Position numbers and translations under genes: made by a program
Notes under the pieces: model-generated
What the model was told of the DNA's origin: nothing
The model's input: only the letters and a program-made list of their open reading frames with translations
The model's database searches: none
Shown: piece by piece, positions 37,867 through 46,106 of the stretch
Numbering within the stretch: position 1 is the first letter of the stretch
How the letters are laid out: each line of letters starts with the position of its first letter
NCBI RefSeq assembly: GCF_001584145.1
Contig: NZ_CP013232.1
Span: forward strand, 1,736,001 to 1,800,000
Length of the DNA: 64,000 nucleotides
Origin: Collimonas fungivorans
GTDB lineage: Bacteria > Pseudomonadota > Gammaproteobacteria > Burkholderiales > Burkholderiaceae_D
Reading direction: 5' to 3'

Positions 37867-40659
37867 ATGGCTTTCACAAGGCAATCAGTGTCCTCACCCT
37901 ATTCAAACGACGATCTGCGTCCGGATCCGGATGCTTTGCTGGCGCGGCTGCAGGTGCAGGAGAGCCTGGCCGGGCGCGGCAAGCTGCGCATCTATTTCGG
38001 CGCTTCGGCCGGCGTCGGCAAAACCTACGCCATGCTCAGCGCCGCACACAAGTTGCATGGCGAGGGGCGCGACGTCTTGGCGGGAGTGATCGAAAGCCAC
38101 GGCCGCGCTGAAACCGCTGCGTTGCTGAACGGGCTGGAACTGCTGCCCATGAAGCAGGTCGCTTATCGCGACAAGCAGCTGCCGGAATTCGACCTCGACG
38201 CTGCCTTGCGGCGCAAGCCATCGTTGATACTGGTCGATGAACTGGCGCATTCCAATGCAGCCGGCTCACGCCATCCGAAGCGCTGGCAAGACGTGGAAGA
38301 GTTGCTGAATGCCGGCATCGATGTATTCACCACGCTCAATGTCCAGCATCTGGAAAGCCTGAACGATGTGGTGGGCGGCATCACCGGCATCCGGGTCGCG
38401 GAAACATTGCCGGACACCGTATTCGACGCTGCCGATGAAGTGGTGCTGGTGGACCTGCCGGCCGACGAATTGCTGAACCGGCTGAAACTAGGCAAGGTCT
38501 ACAAGCTGCCGCAGGCGGAACGCGCCTCGCGCAATTTTTTCCGCAAAGGCAACCTGATCGCACTGCGCGAACTGGCTTTGCGCCGCACCGCGGATCGCTT
38601 GCAGGGCGATGTCCAGGCCTACCGGATCGAGAAGTCGATAGGCGCGGTGTGGCAGACCGACGCCGCCCTGCTGGCCTGCGTTGGCCCGTCGCCCAGCGCG
38701 GAACATGTCATCCGCAGCACCGCACGGCTGGCGACCCAGCTCAATGCCGAATGGCATGCGGTGTATGTCGAGACGCCGAAACTGCAGCGCCTGCCTTCCG
38801 CCAAGCGCGAGCGCATCCTGAAGACGCTCAAGCTGGCGCAGGACCTGGGCGCGACCACTGCTGTACTGGCCGGCAGCGAAGTAGCCGAGGTTGTGGCCAG
38901 TTATGCACGCAGCCACAATTTCTCGAAGATCATCATCGGCCGCAGCCAGCGCCGCTTTCCCTGGCAAGCCAGCCATTCCGCGCGGATCGCGGCCCATGCC
39001 CGCGATATCGACCTGATCGCCATCGGCGCAAGCTCGGCCGGCACTGCGGAAAAAGCCGAGGAGGGCGCCGGCGGCATCCTGCCGCGCCACTTGCCGATGC
39101 AGAACCGGGTCGAATGGTGGGGTTATGCCTGGGCGCTGGCGGTATGCGTGCTGGTGACTTTACTGGCGACGCCGATACTGCCGTTTTTCGACCTGGCCAA
39201 CATCGTCATGTTATATCTGCTGGCGGAAGTCCTGATCGCTATCCGTTATGGCCGCGGACCGGCGATTTTTGTCGCGCTGTTGAGCATCGCTTCCTTCGAT
39301 TTCTTTTTTGTGCCGCCGCGCTTTTCGTTTGCCGTCAGCGATTTCCAGTACCTGGTGACCTTCGGCGTGATGCTGGCGGTCGGCCTGACCATTAGCCACC
39401 TGACCTCCGGGCTGCGCTACCAGGCGCGGATCGCCTCGGACCGCGAAGCGCGCTCGCGCGCCTTGTTCGAATTTGCCCGCGCCTTGTCGGGAGTGCTGCA
39501 GACAGAACAGATCTTCGAGACCAGCGGACAGTTCTTGCAGCACAGTTTCCAGGCCAAGACCTTGCTGCTGATACCTGACGATGCCGGCCGGCTGAACTTG
39601 CCGGCGGCGATACCGGACGATGTGGCCAATGTCGCCGCCACGCTCGACATGGGTATCGCCCAGTGGGCTTTCGACAATGCCAGCAGCGCAGGCATCGGCA
39701 CCGATACCCTGCCAGCCAGTAATTATCTCTATCTGCCTTTGGTGGCGCCGATGCGCACCCGGGGCGTGCTGGTGATCTTGCCGCATAACCGGCGCTGGAT
39801 CCTGATCCCGGAGCAGCAGCAACAGTTGTATACCTTCGCCACCCTGACCGCGATTGCGCTGGAGCGCGTGCACTATGTCGAAGTGGCGCAAGACGCTCTG
39901 GTGAGGATGGAGTCGGAGCGTTTGCGCAACTCCCTGCTGTCGGCGCTGTCGCACGATTTGCGCACGCCGCTGACCGCCTTGATCGGCTTGTCCGAGTCGC
40001 TGGTGCTGTCGAAGCCGCCATTGCAGCAGAACCAGCAAGTGCTGGCCAGCGCACTGCACAGCGAAATGCTGCGCATGAGCGCGCTGGTGACCAACCTGCT
40101 GGACATGGCGCGTATCCAGAGCGGAGAGGTCAAGCTGAATTTGCAATGGCAGCCATTCGAGGAAGTGGTCGGCAGTGCATTGCGCGCCAGCGGTTCAGCG
40201 CTGCACGGACACCAGGTCGAGATAAGGGTGGCGCACGAGTTGCCGCTGGTCCATTTCGATGCGGTGCTGATCGAACGCGTGCTGTGCAATTTGCTGGAGA
40301 ATGCCGCCAAATACACGCCGCCCGGCTCCCACATTGTTTTAGCAGCCGTAGCCAATGCACGTTTCCTGACGGTGACCATCGCCGATGATGGACCGGGGCT
40401 GCCGAGCGGCATGGAAGATACGATATTTGAAAAATTCACGCGCGGCGAGCGCGAATCGGCCAAACCCGGCGTCGGACTCGGATTGGCCATCTGCCGGGCA
40501 ATCGTGGAAGCCCATGGCGGCAGCATCCATGCCCGCAGCGGCCATCGCGGCGAAAGCGGCGCCGAATTCATCTTCACCATTCCGCTCGGTGCGCCGCCCA
40601 GCATGCCGGACCTGGAAGAACACGAACCGAGCGCCGGTGACGATACGGAGAACGCATGA
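37867..40659 (+). CDS. kdpD: sensor histidine kinase KdpD
   Basis: Membrane sensor of K+ limitation/turgor. The N-terminal KdpD domain has Walker A GASAGVGKTYAML (about 44-56) and LVDELAHSNAAGSRHPKRW. A universal-stress-protein-like domain (about 255-375) follows, then four closely packed membrane helices (about 415-510), a GAF-like region, and the kinase core with phospho-acceptor His696 (SALSHDLRTPLTALIG), N box ENAAKYTP and G box GVGLGLAI. 930 residues. A 9-bp inverted repeat (37804-37812 / 37838-37846) lies just upstream of the ATG. kdpE overlaps it by 4 bp. Confidence 0.97.
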   Translation: MAFTRQSVSSPYSNDDLRPDPDALLARLQVQESLAGRGKLRIYFGASAGVGKTYAMLSAAHKLHGEGRDVLAGVIESHGRAETAALLNGLELLPMKQVAYRDKQLPEFDLDAALRRKPSLILVDELAHSNAAGSRHPKRWQDVEELLNAGIDVFTTLNVQHLESLNDVVGGITGIRVAETLPDTVFDAADEVVLVDLPADELLNRLKLGKVYKLPQAERASRNFFRKGNLIALRELALRRTADRLQGDVQAYRIEKSIGAVWQTDAALLACVGPSPSAEHVIRSTARLATQLNAEWHAVYVETPKLQRLPSAKRERILKTLKLAQDLGATTAVLAGSEVAEVVASYARSHNFSKIIIGRSQRRFPWQASHSARIAAHARDIDLIAIGASSAGTAEKAEEGAGGILPRHLPMQNRVEWWGYAWALAVCVLVTLLATPILPFFDLANIVMLYLLAEVLIAIRYGRGPAIFVALLSIASFDFFFVPPRFSFAVSDFQYLVTFGVMLAVGLTISHLTSGLRYQARIASDREARSRALFEFARALSGVLQTEQIFETSGQFLQHSFQAKTLLLIPDDAGRLNLPAAIPDDVANVAATLDMGIAQWAFDNASSAGIGTDTLPASNYLYLPLVAPMRTRGVLVILPHNRRWILIPEQQQQLYTFATLTAIALERVHYVEVAQDALVRMESERLRNSLLSALSHDLRTPLTALIGLSESLVLSKPPLQQNQQVLASALHSEMLRMSALVTNLLDMARIQSGEVKLNLQWQPFEEVVGSALRASGSALHGHQVEIRVAHELPLVHFDAVLIERVLCNLLENAAKYTPPGSHIVLAAVANARFLTVTIADDGPGLPSGMEDTIFEKFTRGERESAKPGVGLGLAICRAIVEAHGGSIHARSGHRGESGAEFIFTIPLGAPPSMPDLEEHEPSAGDDTENA

Positions 40660-41357
40660 CGATACAACCTACACCCATAGCACTGCTGGTCGAAGACGAA
40701 CCTCAGATCCGGCGTTTTGTACGCGCCGCCCTCGAGGATGAGGGCTGGCAGATTTTCGAAGCGGCCACCATGCAGCGCGGCCTGATCGATTGCGGCACCC
40801 GCAAGCCGAACCTGGTGATCCTCGATCTCGGCCTGCCGGATGGCGATGGCATCGATTTCATCCTGGATGTCAGGAAATGGTCGCGTGTGCCGATCATCGT
40901 GCTGTCGGCGCGGGTCAATGAAACCGACAAGATCAAGGCGCTCGATGCCGGCGCCGACGATTACCTGAGCAAGCCGTTCGGCGTCGGCGAACTGCTGGCG
41001 CGGGTGCGCGCCACGCTGCGGCGGCAGCACCAGCCGCTGGCCGGCGACGATGGCTTGATCCGCTTCGGCGACGTCACGCTGGACCTGCAGGCGCGGCTGG
41101 TCACCAAGGCGCAACAGCAGGTGCACCTGACGCCGACCGAGTATCGCCTGCTGTCGGTGCTGGTGGCCAATGCCGGCCGGGTGGTGACCAATCCGCAGCT
41201 GCTGAAAGAAGTGTGGGGGCCGTCGCATTCGGAGAGCGGCCACTACCTGCGGATTTATATGGGACACTTGCGGCAGAAGCTGGAAGACGATCCGGCACAG
41301 CCCAAGCACCTGCTGACCGAAACCGCAGTTGGCTACCGGATCCTGCTGTCCCAGTAA
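40656..41357 (+). CDS. kdpE: response regulator KdpE
   Basis: OmpR-type response regulator activating kdpFABC. The receiver domain has the acidic pocket (LLVEDEPQ), phospho-acceptor Asp57 (VILDLGLPDGDGIDF) and Lys in SKPFGVGELLARV. The C-terminal winged helix includes LTPTEYRLLSVLVANAGRVV and HYLRIYMGHLRQKLE. 233 residues. It overlaps the kdpD stop by ATGA, the standard translational coupling. Its likely site is the TTTACAC direct repeat in front of the operon. Confidence 0.97.
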   Translation: MTIQPTPIALLVEDEPQIRRFVRAALEDEGWQIFEAATMQRGLIDCGTRKPNLVILDLGLPDGDGIDFILDVRKWSRVPIIVLSARVNETDKIKALDAGADDYLSKPFGVGELLARVRATLRRQHQPLAGDDGLIRFGDVTLDLQARLVTKAQQQVHLTPTEYRLLSVLVANAGRVVTNPQLLKEVWGPSHSESGHYLRIYMGHLRQKLEDDPAQPKHLLTETAVGYRILLSQ

Positions 41358-41389
41358 AGGCCAATGAACGAGAAAAAACGGAGAAGACA

Positions 41390-41902
41390 ATGACCAGACC
41401 GGAATGCATCAAACACTGGCAAGAGATCCAGGGCGCGGACGATTCCAGCTATCCCGGCAGCGCCGAGCTGATGTCGATCGGTTCGCCGTTCGGCCGCGTC
41501 TTCGGCCTGAACCGCCTCGGCATCCATCATGAACTGCTGCAGCCTGGCCGCCGCACTTCCTGGCCGCATGCCGAGAAGACCGAGGAAGAATTCGTCTACG
41601 TCATCGAAGGCGCGCCGGATGTCTGGCTGGACGGTCATTTGCACCGGCTGGCGCCGGGAGACGGCGTCGGCTTTGCACCCGGCACCGGCCTCGCGCATAC
41701 CTTCATCAACAATACCGCAACCGATGTGCGCTTGCTGGTGGTGGGCGACCGCTTCCGCGCCGACAACCAGGTTTATTACGCCTTGCACGCGCAGCGCAAT
41801 GCCGAGATCGGCGAACAGCTTTGGCTGGATGTGCCGAAACAGCCGCTGGGTCCGCATGATGGTTTGCCGGACAAATTGCGGGAGTCCAACGGGCCGTTCT
41901 GA
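41390..41902 (+). CDS. cupin domain protein
   Basis: A 170-residue single-domain cupin. The conserved beta-barrel segments are HHELLQPGRRTSWPHAEKTEEEFVYVIEG (written here in parts: HHELLQPGRR, SWPHAEKTEEEFVYVIEG) and LAPGDGVGFAPGTGLAHTFIN, supplying the His, Glu and His ligands that usually bind a metal. It starts at ATG 41390, 32 bp after the kdpE stop, preceded by GGAGAAG, so it may be co-transcribed with kdpDE. Similar proteins are often annotated only as cupins, and no substrate can be assigned. Confidence 0.8.
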   Translation: MTRPECIKHWQEIQGADDSSYPGSAELMSIGSPFGRVFGLNRLGIHHELLQPGRRTSWPHAEKTEEEFVYVIEGAPDVWLDGHLHRLAPGDGVGFAPGTGLAHTFINNTATDVRLLVVGDRFRADNQVYYALHAQRNAEIGEQLWLDVPKQPLGPHDGLPDKLRESNGPF

Positions 41903-42004
41903 AGGTAGGAGGGGGGCGATCCGGGGCAACGGAAGTTGTCCTGAAAAGAAAGCAGTCATCGTACATCCTGCCAAATTCCAGGAATAGGTGTAAACTATCG
42001 GGCA

Positions 42005-42036
42005 GACAGATGCAAACTGCTTGCATCTGTCTTTTT
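42005..42036 (+). terminator. intrinsic terminator or attenuator between the cupin and MFS genes
   Basis: Perfect 11-bp stem GACAGATGCAA / TTGCATCTGTC with a 5-base loop (ACTGC) and a following TTTTT. It lies 102 bp after the cupin stop but only 22 bp before the MFS GTG start, so it could end the kdp/cupin transcript, act as an attenuator for the exporter, or both. Confidence 0.85.
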
Positions 42037-42058
42037 GTTTACCCTACGGTTATCGGCA

Positions 42059-43447
42059 GTGCCACGTACTCTTCTCATTCCGCTCATTGTTGCCTGCGCG
42101 CTGTTCATGGAAAACATGGACGCGACGGTGATTGCCACCTCGCTGCCGGTACTGGCGCGCGACCTCGGCCAAGATCCCCTTACCCTGAAACTGGCGTTGA
42201 CCTCGTATGTGGTCGGCCTCGGCGTGTTCATCCCGATCAGCGGCTGGGTCGCCGACCGTTTCGGCGCACGCACCGTGTTCCGTGCCGCCATCCTGGTGTT
42301 CCTGGGCGGCTCGCTGATGTGCGCAGCCTCGAGCTCGCTGGCGGCGTTTGTCGCAGCGCGCTTCTTGCAGGGCATAGGCGGCGCCATGATGGTGCCGGTG
42401 GGGCGTATTGTCATTTTCCGTTCGGTGCCGCGTACTGATCTGGTGAAAGCCATCAGCTACCTGACCATTCCGTCCCAGCTGGGACCGGTGATCGGGCCGC
42501 CGCTGGGCGGTTTCATCACGACTTATTTCCACTGGCGCTGGATTTTCCTGATCAATGTGCCGATCAGCATCCTCGGCATGTACCTGGCCAGCCGCTATAT
42601 CGAAAATTACCGTTCCGACGATCTGCAGCCGCTCGACATGAAGGGTTTTGTGCTGTCGGCTATCGGCAGCACCTTGCTGATGCTTGGCCTGTCTCTGATC
42701 GACGGCGAATTGCTGGCGCCGCAGTGGGCGTTCGCCATGTGCGTGCTGGGCGGCCTGACCTTGTATGTGTATTTGCTGCATGCAAGGCGCGAACCGTTTC
42801 CGCTGCTGGACTTGCGCCTGCTGCGGATCCCGACGTTCCGCGCCAGCGTCATTGGCGGCTCGCTGTTCCGCATCGGGCTGGGCGCCGTGCCGTTCCTGCT
42901 GCCGCTGGCGCTGCAGGTGGGGTTTGGCATGAATGCCTTCCACGCCGGCACCATTACTTGCGCCTCTGCTTTCGGTGCGATTTTCATGAAAGCCATCGGC
43001 ACCTCGGTCCTGCGCCGTTACGGCTTCCGTTCAGTGCTGATCTGGAATGCAGTGCTGGCCGGGCTGGCGCTGGCCTCGTACGGCCTGTTCACGCCGACCA
43101 CGCCCTACCTGGTGATGATGGCGGTGGTGCTGCTGGGCGGGTTTTTCCCTTCCATGCAATTCACCTGCCTCAACACCATGGCTTACGCCGACCTCGATAG
43201 CGCCGACGTCAGCCGGGCCACCAGCCTGGCCAGCGTGGTGCAGCAGATTTCCTTGGGTTTGGGAGTGACCATAGGCGGCCTGGCGGTGCATCTGTCGAGC
43301 CGTTTGCAAGGGCATTCGACCATCGTGGCGGGGGATTTCTGGCCGGCCTTCATTGTCATCGGCCTGTTTTCGTTGGCCTCGATTCCGGTCACCCGGCGCT
43401 TGCCTTTGAATGCGGGCTCTGCATTGACCGGACATAAGCCGGCTTGA
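42059..43447 (+). CDS. MFS transporter, DHA2-type drug exporter
   Basis: Proton-driven inner-membrane exporter with about 13-14 hydrophobic helices. The first helix carries LFMENMDATVIATSLPVLA. Motif A is SGWVADRFGARTVFR and motif C-like GPVIGPPLGGFI is in helix 5; helix 4 reads RFLQGIGGAMMVPVGR. These are DHA2 drug:H+ antiporter features. The GTG at 42059 was chosen because an in-frame TTG at 42035 lies within the terminator T-run, and ATG 42107 would cut the first helix. The substrate is unknown. It converges on cphA with a 13-bp gap. Confidence 0.88.
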   Translation: MPRTLLIPLIVACALFMENMDATVIATSLPVLARDLGQDPLTLKLALTSYVVGLGVFIPISGWVADRFGARTVFRAAILVFLGGSLMCAASSSLAAFVAARFLQGIGGAMMVPVGRIVIFRSVPRTDLVKAISYLTIPSQLGPVIGPPLGGFITTYFHWRWIFLINVPISILGMYLASRYIENYRSDDLQPLDMKGFVLSAIGSTLLMLGLSLIDGELLAPQWAFAMCVLGGLTLYVYLLHARREPFPLLDLRLLRIPTFRASVIGGSLFRIGLGAVPFLLPLALQVGFGMNAFHAGTITCASAFGAIFMKAIGTSVLRRYGFRSVLIWNAVLAGLALASYGLFTPTTPYLVMMAVVLLGGFFPSMQFTCLNTMAYADLDSADVSRATSLASVVQQISLGLGVTIGGLAVHLSSRLQGHSTIVAGDFWPAFIVIGLFSLASIPVTRRLPLNAGSALTGHKPA

Positions 43448-43460
43448 TAGCGGTTTTAAT

Positions 43461-46031
43461 TTAAACTTCCGCGATACGCTTGGCGATATGCGCCAGCGCT
43501 TCTTCGACCTGGTCGACCAGGATCAGGCAAAGATCTCCCGGCGCCAGGTGCGACAAGGCGGTATCGATGGCGACGAATTCGCCGTTGATTTCCTCGGTCG
43601 ACGTGGTGCGGCGGGCGTTTTGCAAACCTTCGCGCAACAGACCGAGCACCTCGCCGTCGGCGCGGCCGCGCTGGCACTGGTCCTGGTACAGGATCACCTG
43701 GTCGAAAGCATCGCCCAGGATTTCGGTCTGGTGGCGGATATCGATATCGCGCCGGTCGCCGGCGCCGCTGATGACGACCGAGCGGCGTTTGGCTGGCATG
43801 CTGTCGATGGCCTTGACCAGCGCCTGGATCGCATCCGGGTTGTGGCCGTAGTCGGCGATCAGGGTCGCGCCGCGGTAATCGAATACATTGAAGCGGCCTG
43901 GCGCCGTGGCGGCATCGTTGACGAAGGTGCTGAGGCCGGCGCGGATCACTTCCCAGTCCAGGTCCAGCGCCCAGGCTGCGGCAATCGACGCCATGGCGTT
44001 TTCGATCTGGAAGCCGATGGCGCCGTTGCGCGTCAGCGGAATGTCTTGCAGCAAAATCCGATGTTCCTGCTTGCCCTTGGCGGCGACGATGGCGTTGCCG
44101 TCCTGGTACACCACCCGGTGGCCTTGCGCACGATGGGTAGTCATCAGCGGGTGATGGAAATCGTGGGCGAAAAAGGTGACCGAGCCGGTGCAGGATTTGG
44201 CCATGCTGGCGACCATCGGGTCGGCCGCGTTGAGGACGGCGTGGCCGCCGGGCGCGACGTTTTCCACGATCACGCGTTTTACCACGCTCAGGTCTTCCAC
44301 CGTGCTGATATAACTCAGCCCGAGGTGGTCGCCCATGCCGATGTTGGTGACCACGGCGACATCGCAGCGATCGAAGCCAAGGCCCTCGCGCAAGATGCCG
44401 CCGCGCGCGGTTTCAAACACGGCGGCGTCGACGTCGGGATGCATCAGGACATTGCGGGCGCTGCGCGGACCGCTGCAGTCACCGGTATCGATGCGTTGCT
44501 GTTCGATGTAGACGCCGTCGGAATTGGTCATGCCGACGCGCAGTCCCTTGCGCCCCAGCAGGTGGGCGATCAGGCGCACGGTAGTGGTCTTGCCGTTGGT
44601 GCCGGCCACCGCTACCAGCGGGATGCGGCCGTTGTCGCCGCTGGCGAACATGGTCGACATGATGGCGGCGCCGACCGCACGGCCCTTGCCGTAGGAAGGG
44701 CTGATGTGCATGCGCAAGCCAGGCGCGGCGTTGACTTCGACTACGCCGCCTTCCTGTTCTTCCAGCGGCTGGTGGACATTGTTGCAGACCACGTCGACGC
44801 CGCAGATATCGAGTCCCACCATTTGCGCCGCGGCGACGGCGCGCGCCGCCAGCTCCGGATGGACGTCTTCGGTGACGTCGGTGGCGGTGCCGCCGGTGCT
44901 CAGGTTGGCGTTGTTGCGCAGGACTACGCGCACGCCTTGCTGCGGAATCGAATCCGCGGCGTAATTCTGTTTCGCCAGGGTGGCCAGGGCGATCGCATCA
45001 AAGCGGATCTTGGTCAGCGAAGTGGCATGGCCATCGCCGCGCAGCGGGTCGCTGTTGACCTGGTCTACCAGCTGGCTGATGGTGCGCACACCGTCGCCGA
45101 TGACTTGCGGCGGATCGCGGCGGGCAGCGGCGATCAGCTGGTTGCCAACCACCAGCAGGCGGAAGTCATGCCCCGGCAGGTAGCGTTCGACAATCACTTC
45201 CGAGCAGATCTTGGCCGCCACTTCGAACGCAGCCATGACTTGCTCGCGAGCGGTGATATTGACCGCCACGCCTTTGCCCTGGTTGCCGTCGCGCGGCTTG
45301 AGCACCACCGGGCCTGCGATTTCCTGGGTCGCGGCCCAGGCTTCTTCCGCGCTGGACACCACCCGGCCCATAGGCACCGGAACGCCGGCGGCGTTCAGCA
45401 GCTTCTTGGTCAGGTCCTTGTCCTGCGCGATCGATTCCGCGATGGCGCTGGTATGGTTGGTTTCGGCGGCCTGGATGCGGCGCTGGCGGCTGCCCCAGCC
45501 GAACTGCACCATGCTGCCGCTGGTCAGGCGCCGGAATGGAATCCCGCGCATGACTGCGGCCTGCACGATGGAACCGGTGCTAGGCCCGAGACGGACGTCT
45601 TCATCCAGTTCCTGCAAGCTGGCCAGTGCGCCGGCCAGGTCGAACGGCTGGTCGTCCAGCGCTGCCTGGCACAGTTGCTGCGCCAGCTGGAACGCCAGCC
45701 GGCCGACTTCTTCTTCGGTATATTCAACGATGACCTGGTAGACGCCGCCTTCCAGCGTCGGCACCGTGCGGCTGAAGGTGACCGGGCAACCGGATTCCGA
45801 CTGCAGTCCGAGCGCTGCTATCTCCAGCGCATGCGCCATCGACACCACTTCGTTCTTGCTGCCGGCCTCCAAAAAGCCGATTTTTGGAAAGCGTTCACGC
45901 AGCCTGGCTTCGAAACCGGCGATGCCCGCAATGGCGCGCTCGACATCGGGACAAGACACAATGGCTTCGATAGCGGTATGTCGACTCCACAGATTGGGGC
46001 CGCGAAGTACTCGGATACGTGATACGTCCAT
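43461..46031 (-). CDS. cphA: cyanophycin synthetase CphA
   Basis: Polymerises aspartate and arginine into multi-L-arginyl-poly-aspartate (cyanophycin), a nitrogen reserve granule. It has an N-terminal domain (about 1-160), an ATP-grasp domain (about 215-470; VVLKPRDGNQGKGVAVNI, GVDVVCNNVH and VVEVNAAPGLRMH) and a Mur-ligase-like domain with P-loop VAVAGTNGKTTTVRL. The C-terminal lobe contains APGRFNVFDYRGATLIADYGHNPDAI. 856 residues matches the family. The ATG at 46031 is preferred over the TTG one codon upstream. It is downstream of the shorter paralogue on the same strand, with a terminator-like hairpin between them. Confidence 0.95.
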   Translation of the reverse strand: MDVSRIRVLRGPNLWSRHTAIEAIVSCPDVERAIAGIAGFEARLRERFPKIGFLEAGSKNEVVSMAHALEIAALGLQSESGCPVTFSRTVPTLEGGVYQVIVEYTEEEVGRLAFQLAQQLCQAALDDQPFDLAGALASLQELDEDVRLGPSTGSIVQAAVMRGIPFRRLTSGSMVQFGWGSRQRRIQAAETNHTSAIAESIAQDKDLTKKLLNAAGVPVPMGRVVSSAEEAWAATQEIAGPVVLKPRDGNQGKGVAVNITAREQVMAAFEVAAKICSEVIVERYLPGHDFRLLVVGNQLIAAARRDPPQVIGDGVRTISQLVDQVNSDPLRGDGHATSLTKIRFDAIALATLAKQNYAADSIPQQGVRVVLRNNANLSTGGTATDVTEDVHPELAARAVAAAQMVGLDICGVDVVCNNVHQPLEEQEGGVVEVNAAPGLRMHISPSYGKGRAVGAAIMSTMFASGDNGRIPLVAVAGTNGKTTTVRLIAHLLGRKGLRVGMTNSDGVYIEQQRIDTGDCSGPRSARNVLMHPDVDAAVFETARGGILREGLGFDRCDVAVVTNIGMGDHLGLSYISTVEDLSVVKRVIVENVAPGGHAVLNAADPMVASMAKSCTGSVTFFAHDFHHPLMTTHRAQGHRVVYQDGNAIVAAKGKQEHRILLQDIPLTRNGAIGFQIENAMASIAAAWALDLDWEVIRAGLSTFVNDAATAPGRFNVFDYRGATLIADYGHNPDAIQALVKAIDSMPAKRRSVVISGAGDRRDIDIRHQTEILGDAFDQVILYQDQCQRGRADGEVLGLLREGLQNARRTTSTEEINGEFVAIDTALSHLAPGDLCLILVDQVEEALAHIAKRIAEV

Positions 46032-46048
46032 CAACAGGTTTTCCTAAT

Positions 46049-46068
46049 ATTACCAATAATTACCAATA
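46049..46068. repeat. 10-bp tandem direct repeat in front of cphA
   Basis: Two adjacent perfect copies of ATTACCAATA, lying between the hairpin that ends the paralogue and the cphA ribosome site (AGGAAAA on the minus strand). It could be part of a promoter or regulator site for independent cphA transcription. Confidence 0.7.
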
Positions 46069-46100
46069 AAAAAGCAGGATCGGCAGCAGCCGTCCTGCTT
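46067..46100 (-). terminator. terminator-like hairpin between the two cyanophycin synthetase genes
   Basis: On the minus strand, AAGCAGGA and TCCTGCTT form an 8-bp stem around 13 bases, followed by a T-run. It starts 7 bp after the paralogue's stop and 75 bp before the cphA start, so it should reduce read-through into cphA. Confidence 0.75.
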
Positions 46101-46106
46101 AGCTTT

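Noticed and set aside
43488..46022. 844-codon open frame opposite cphA
   Set aside because: Fully inside the strongly supported cphA gene and without domain features; an antisense shadow.
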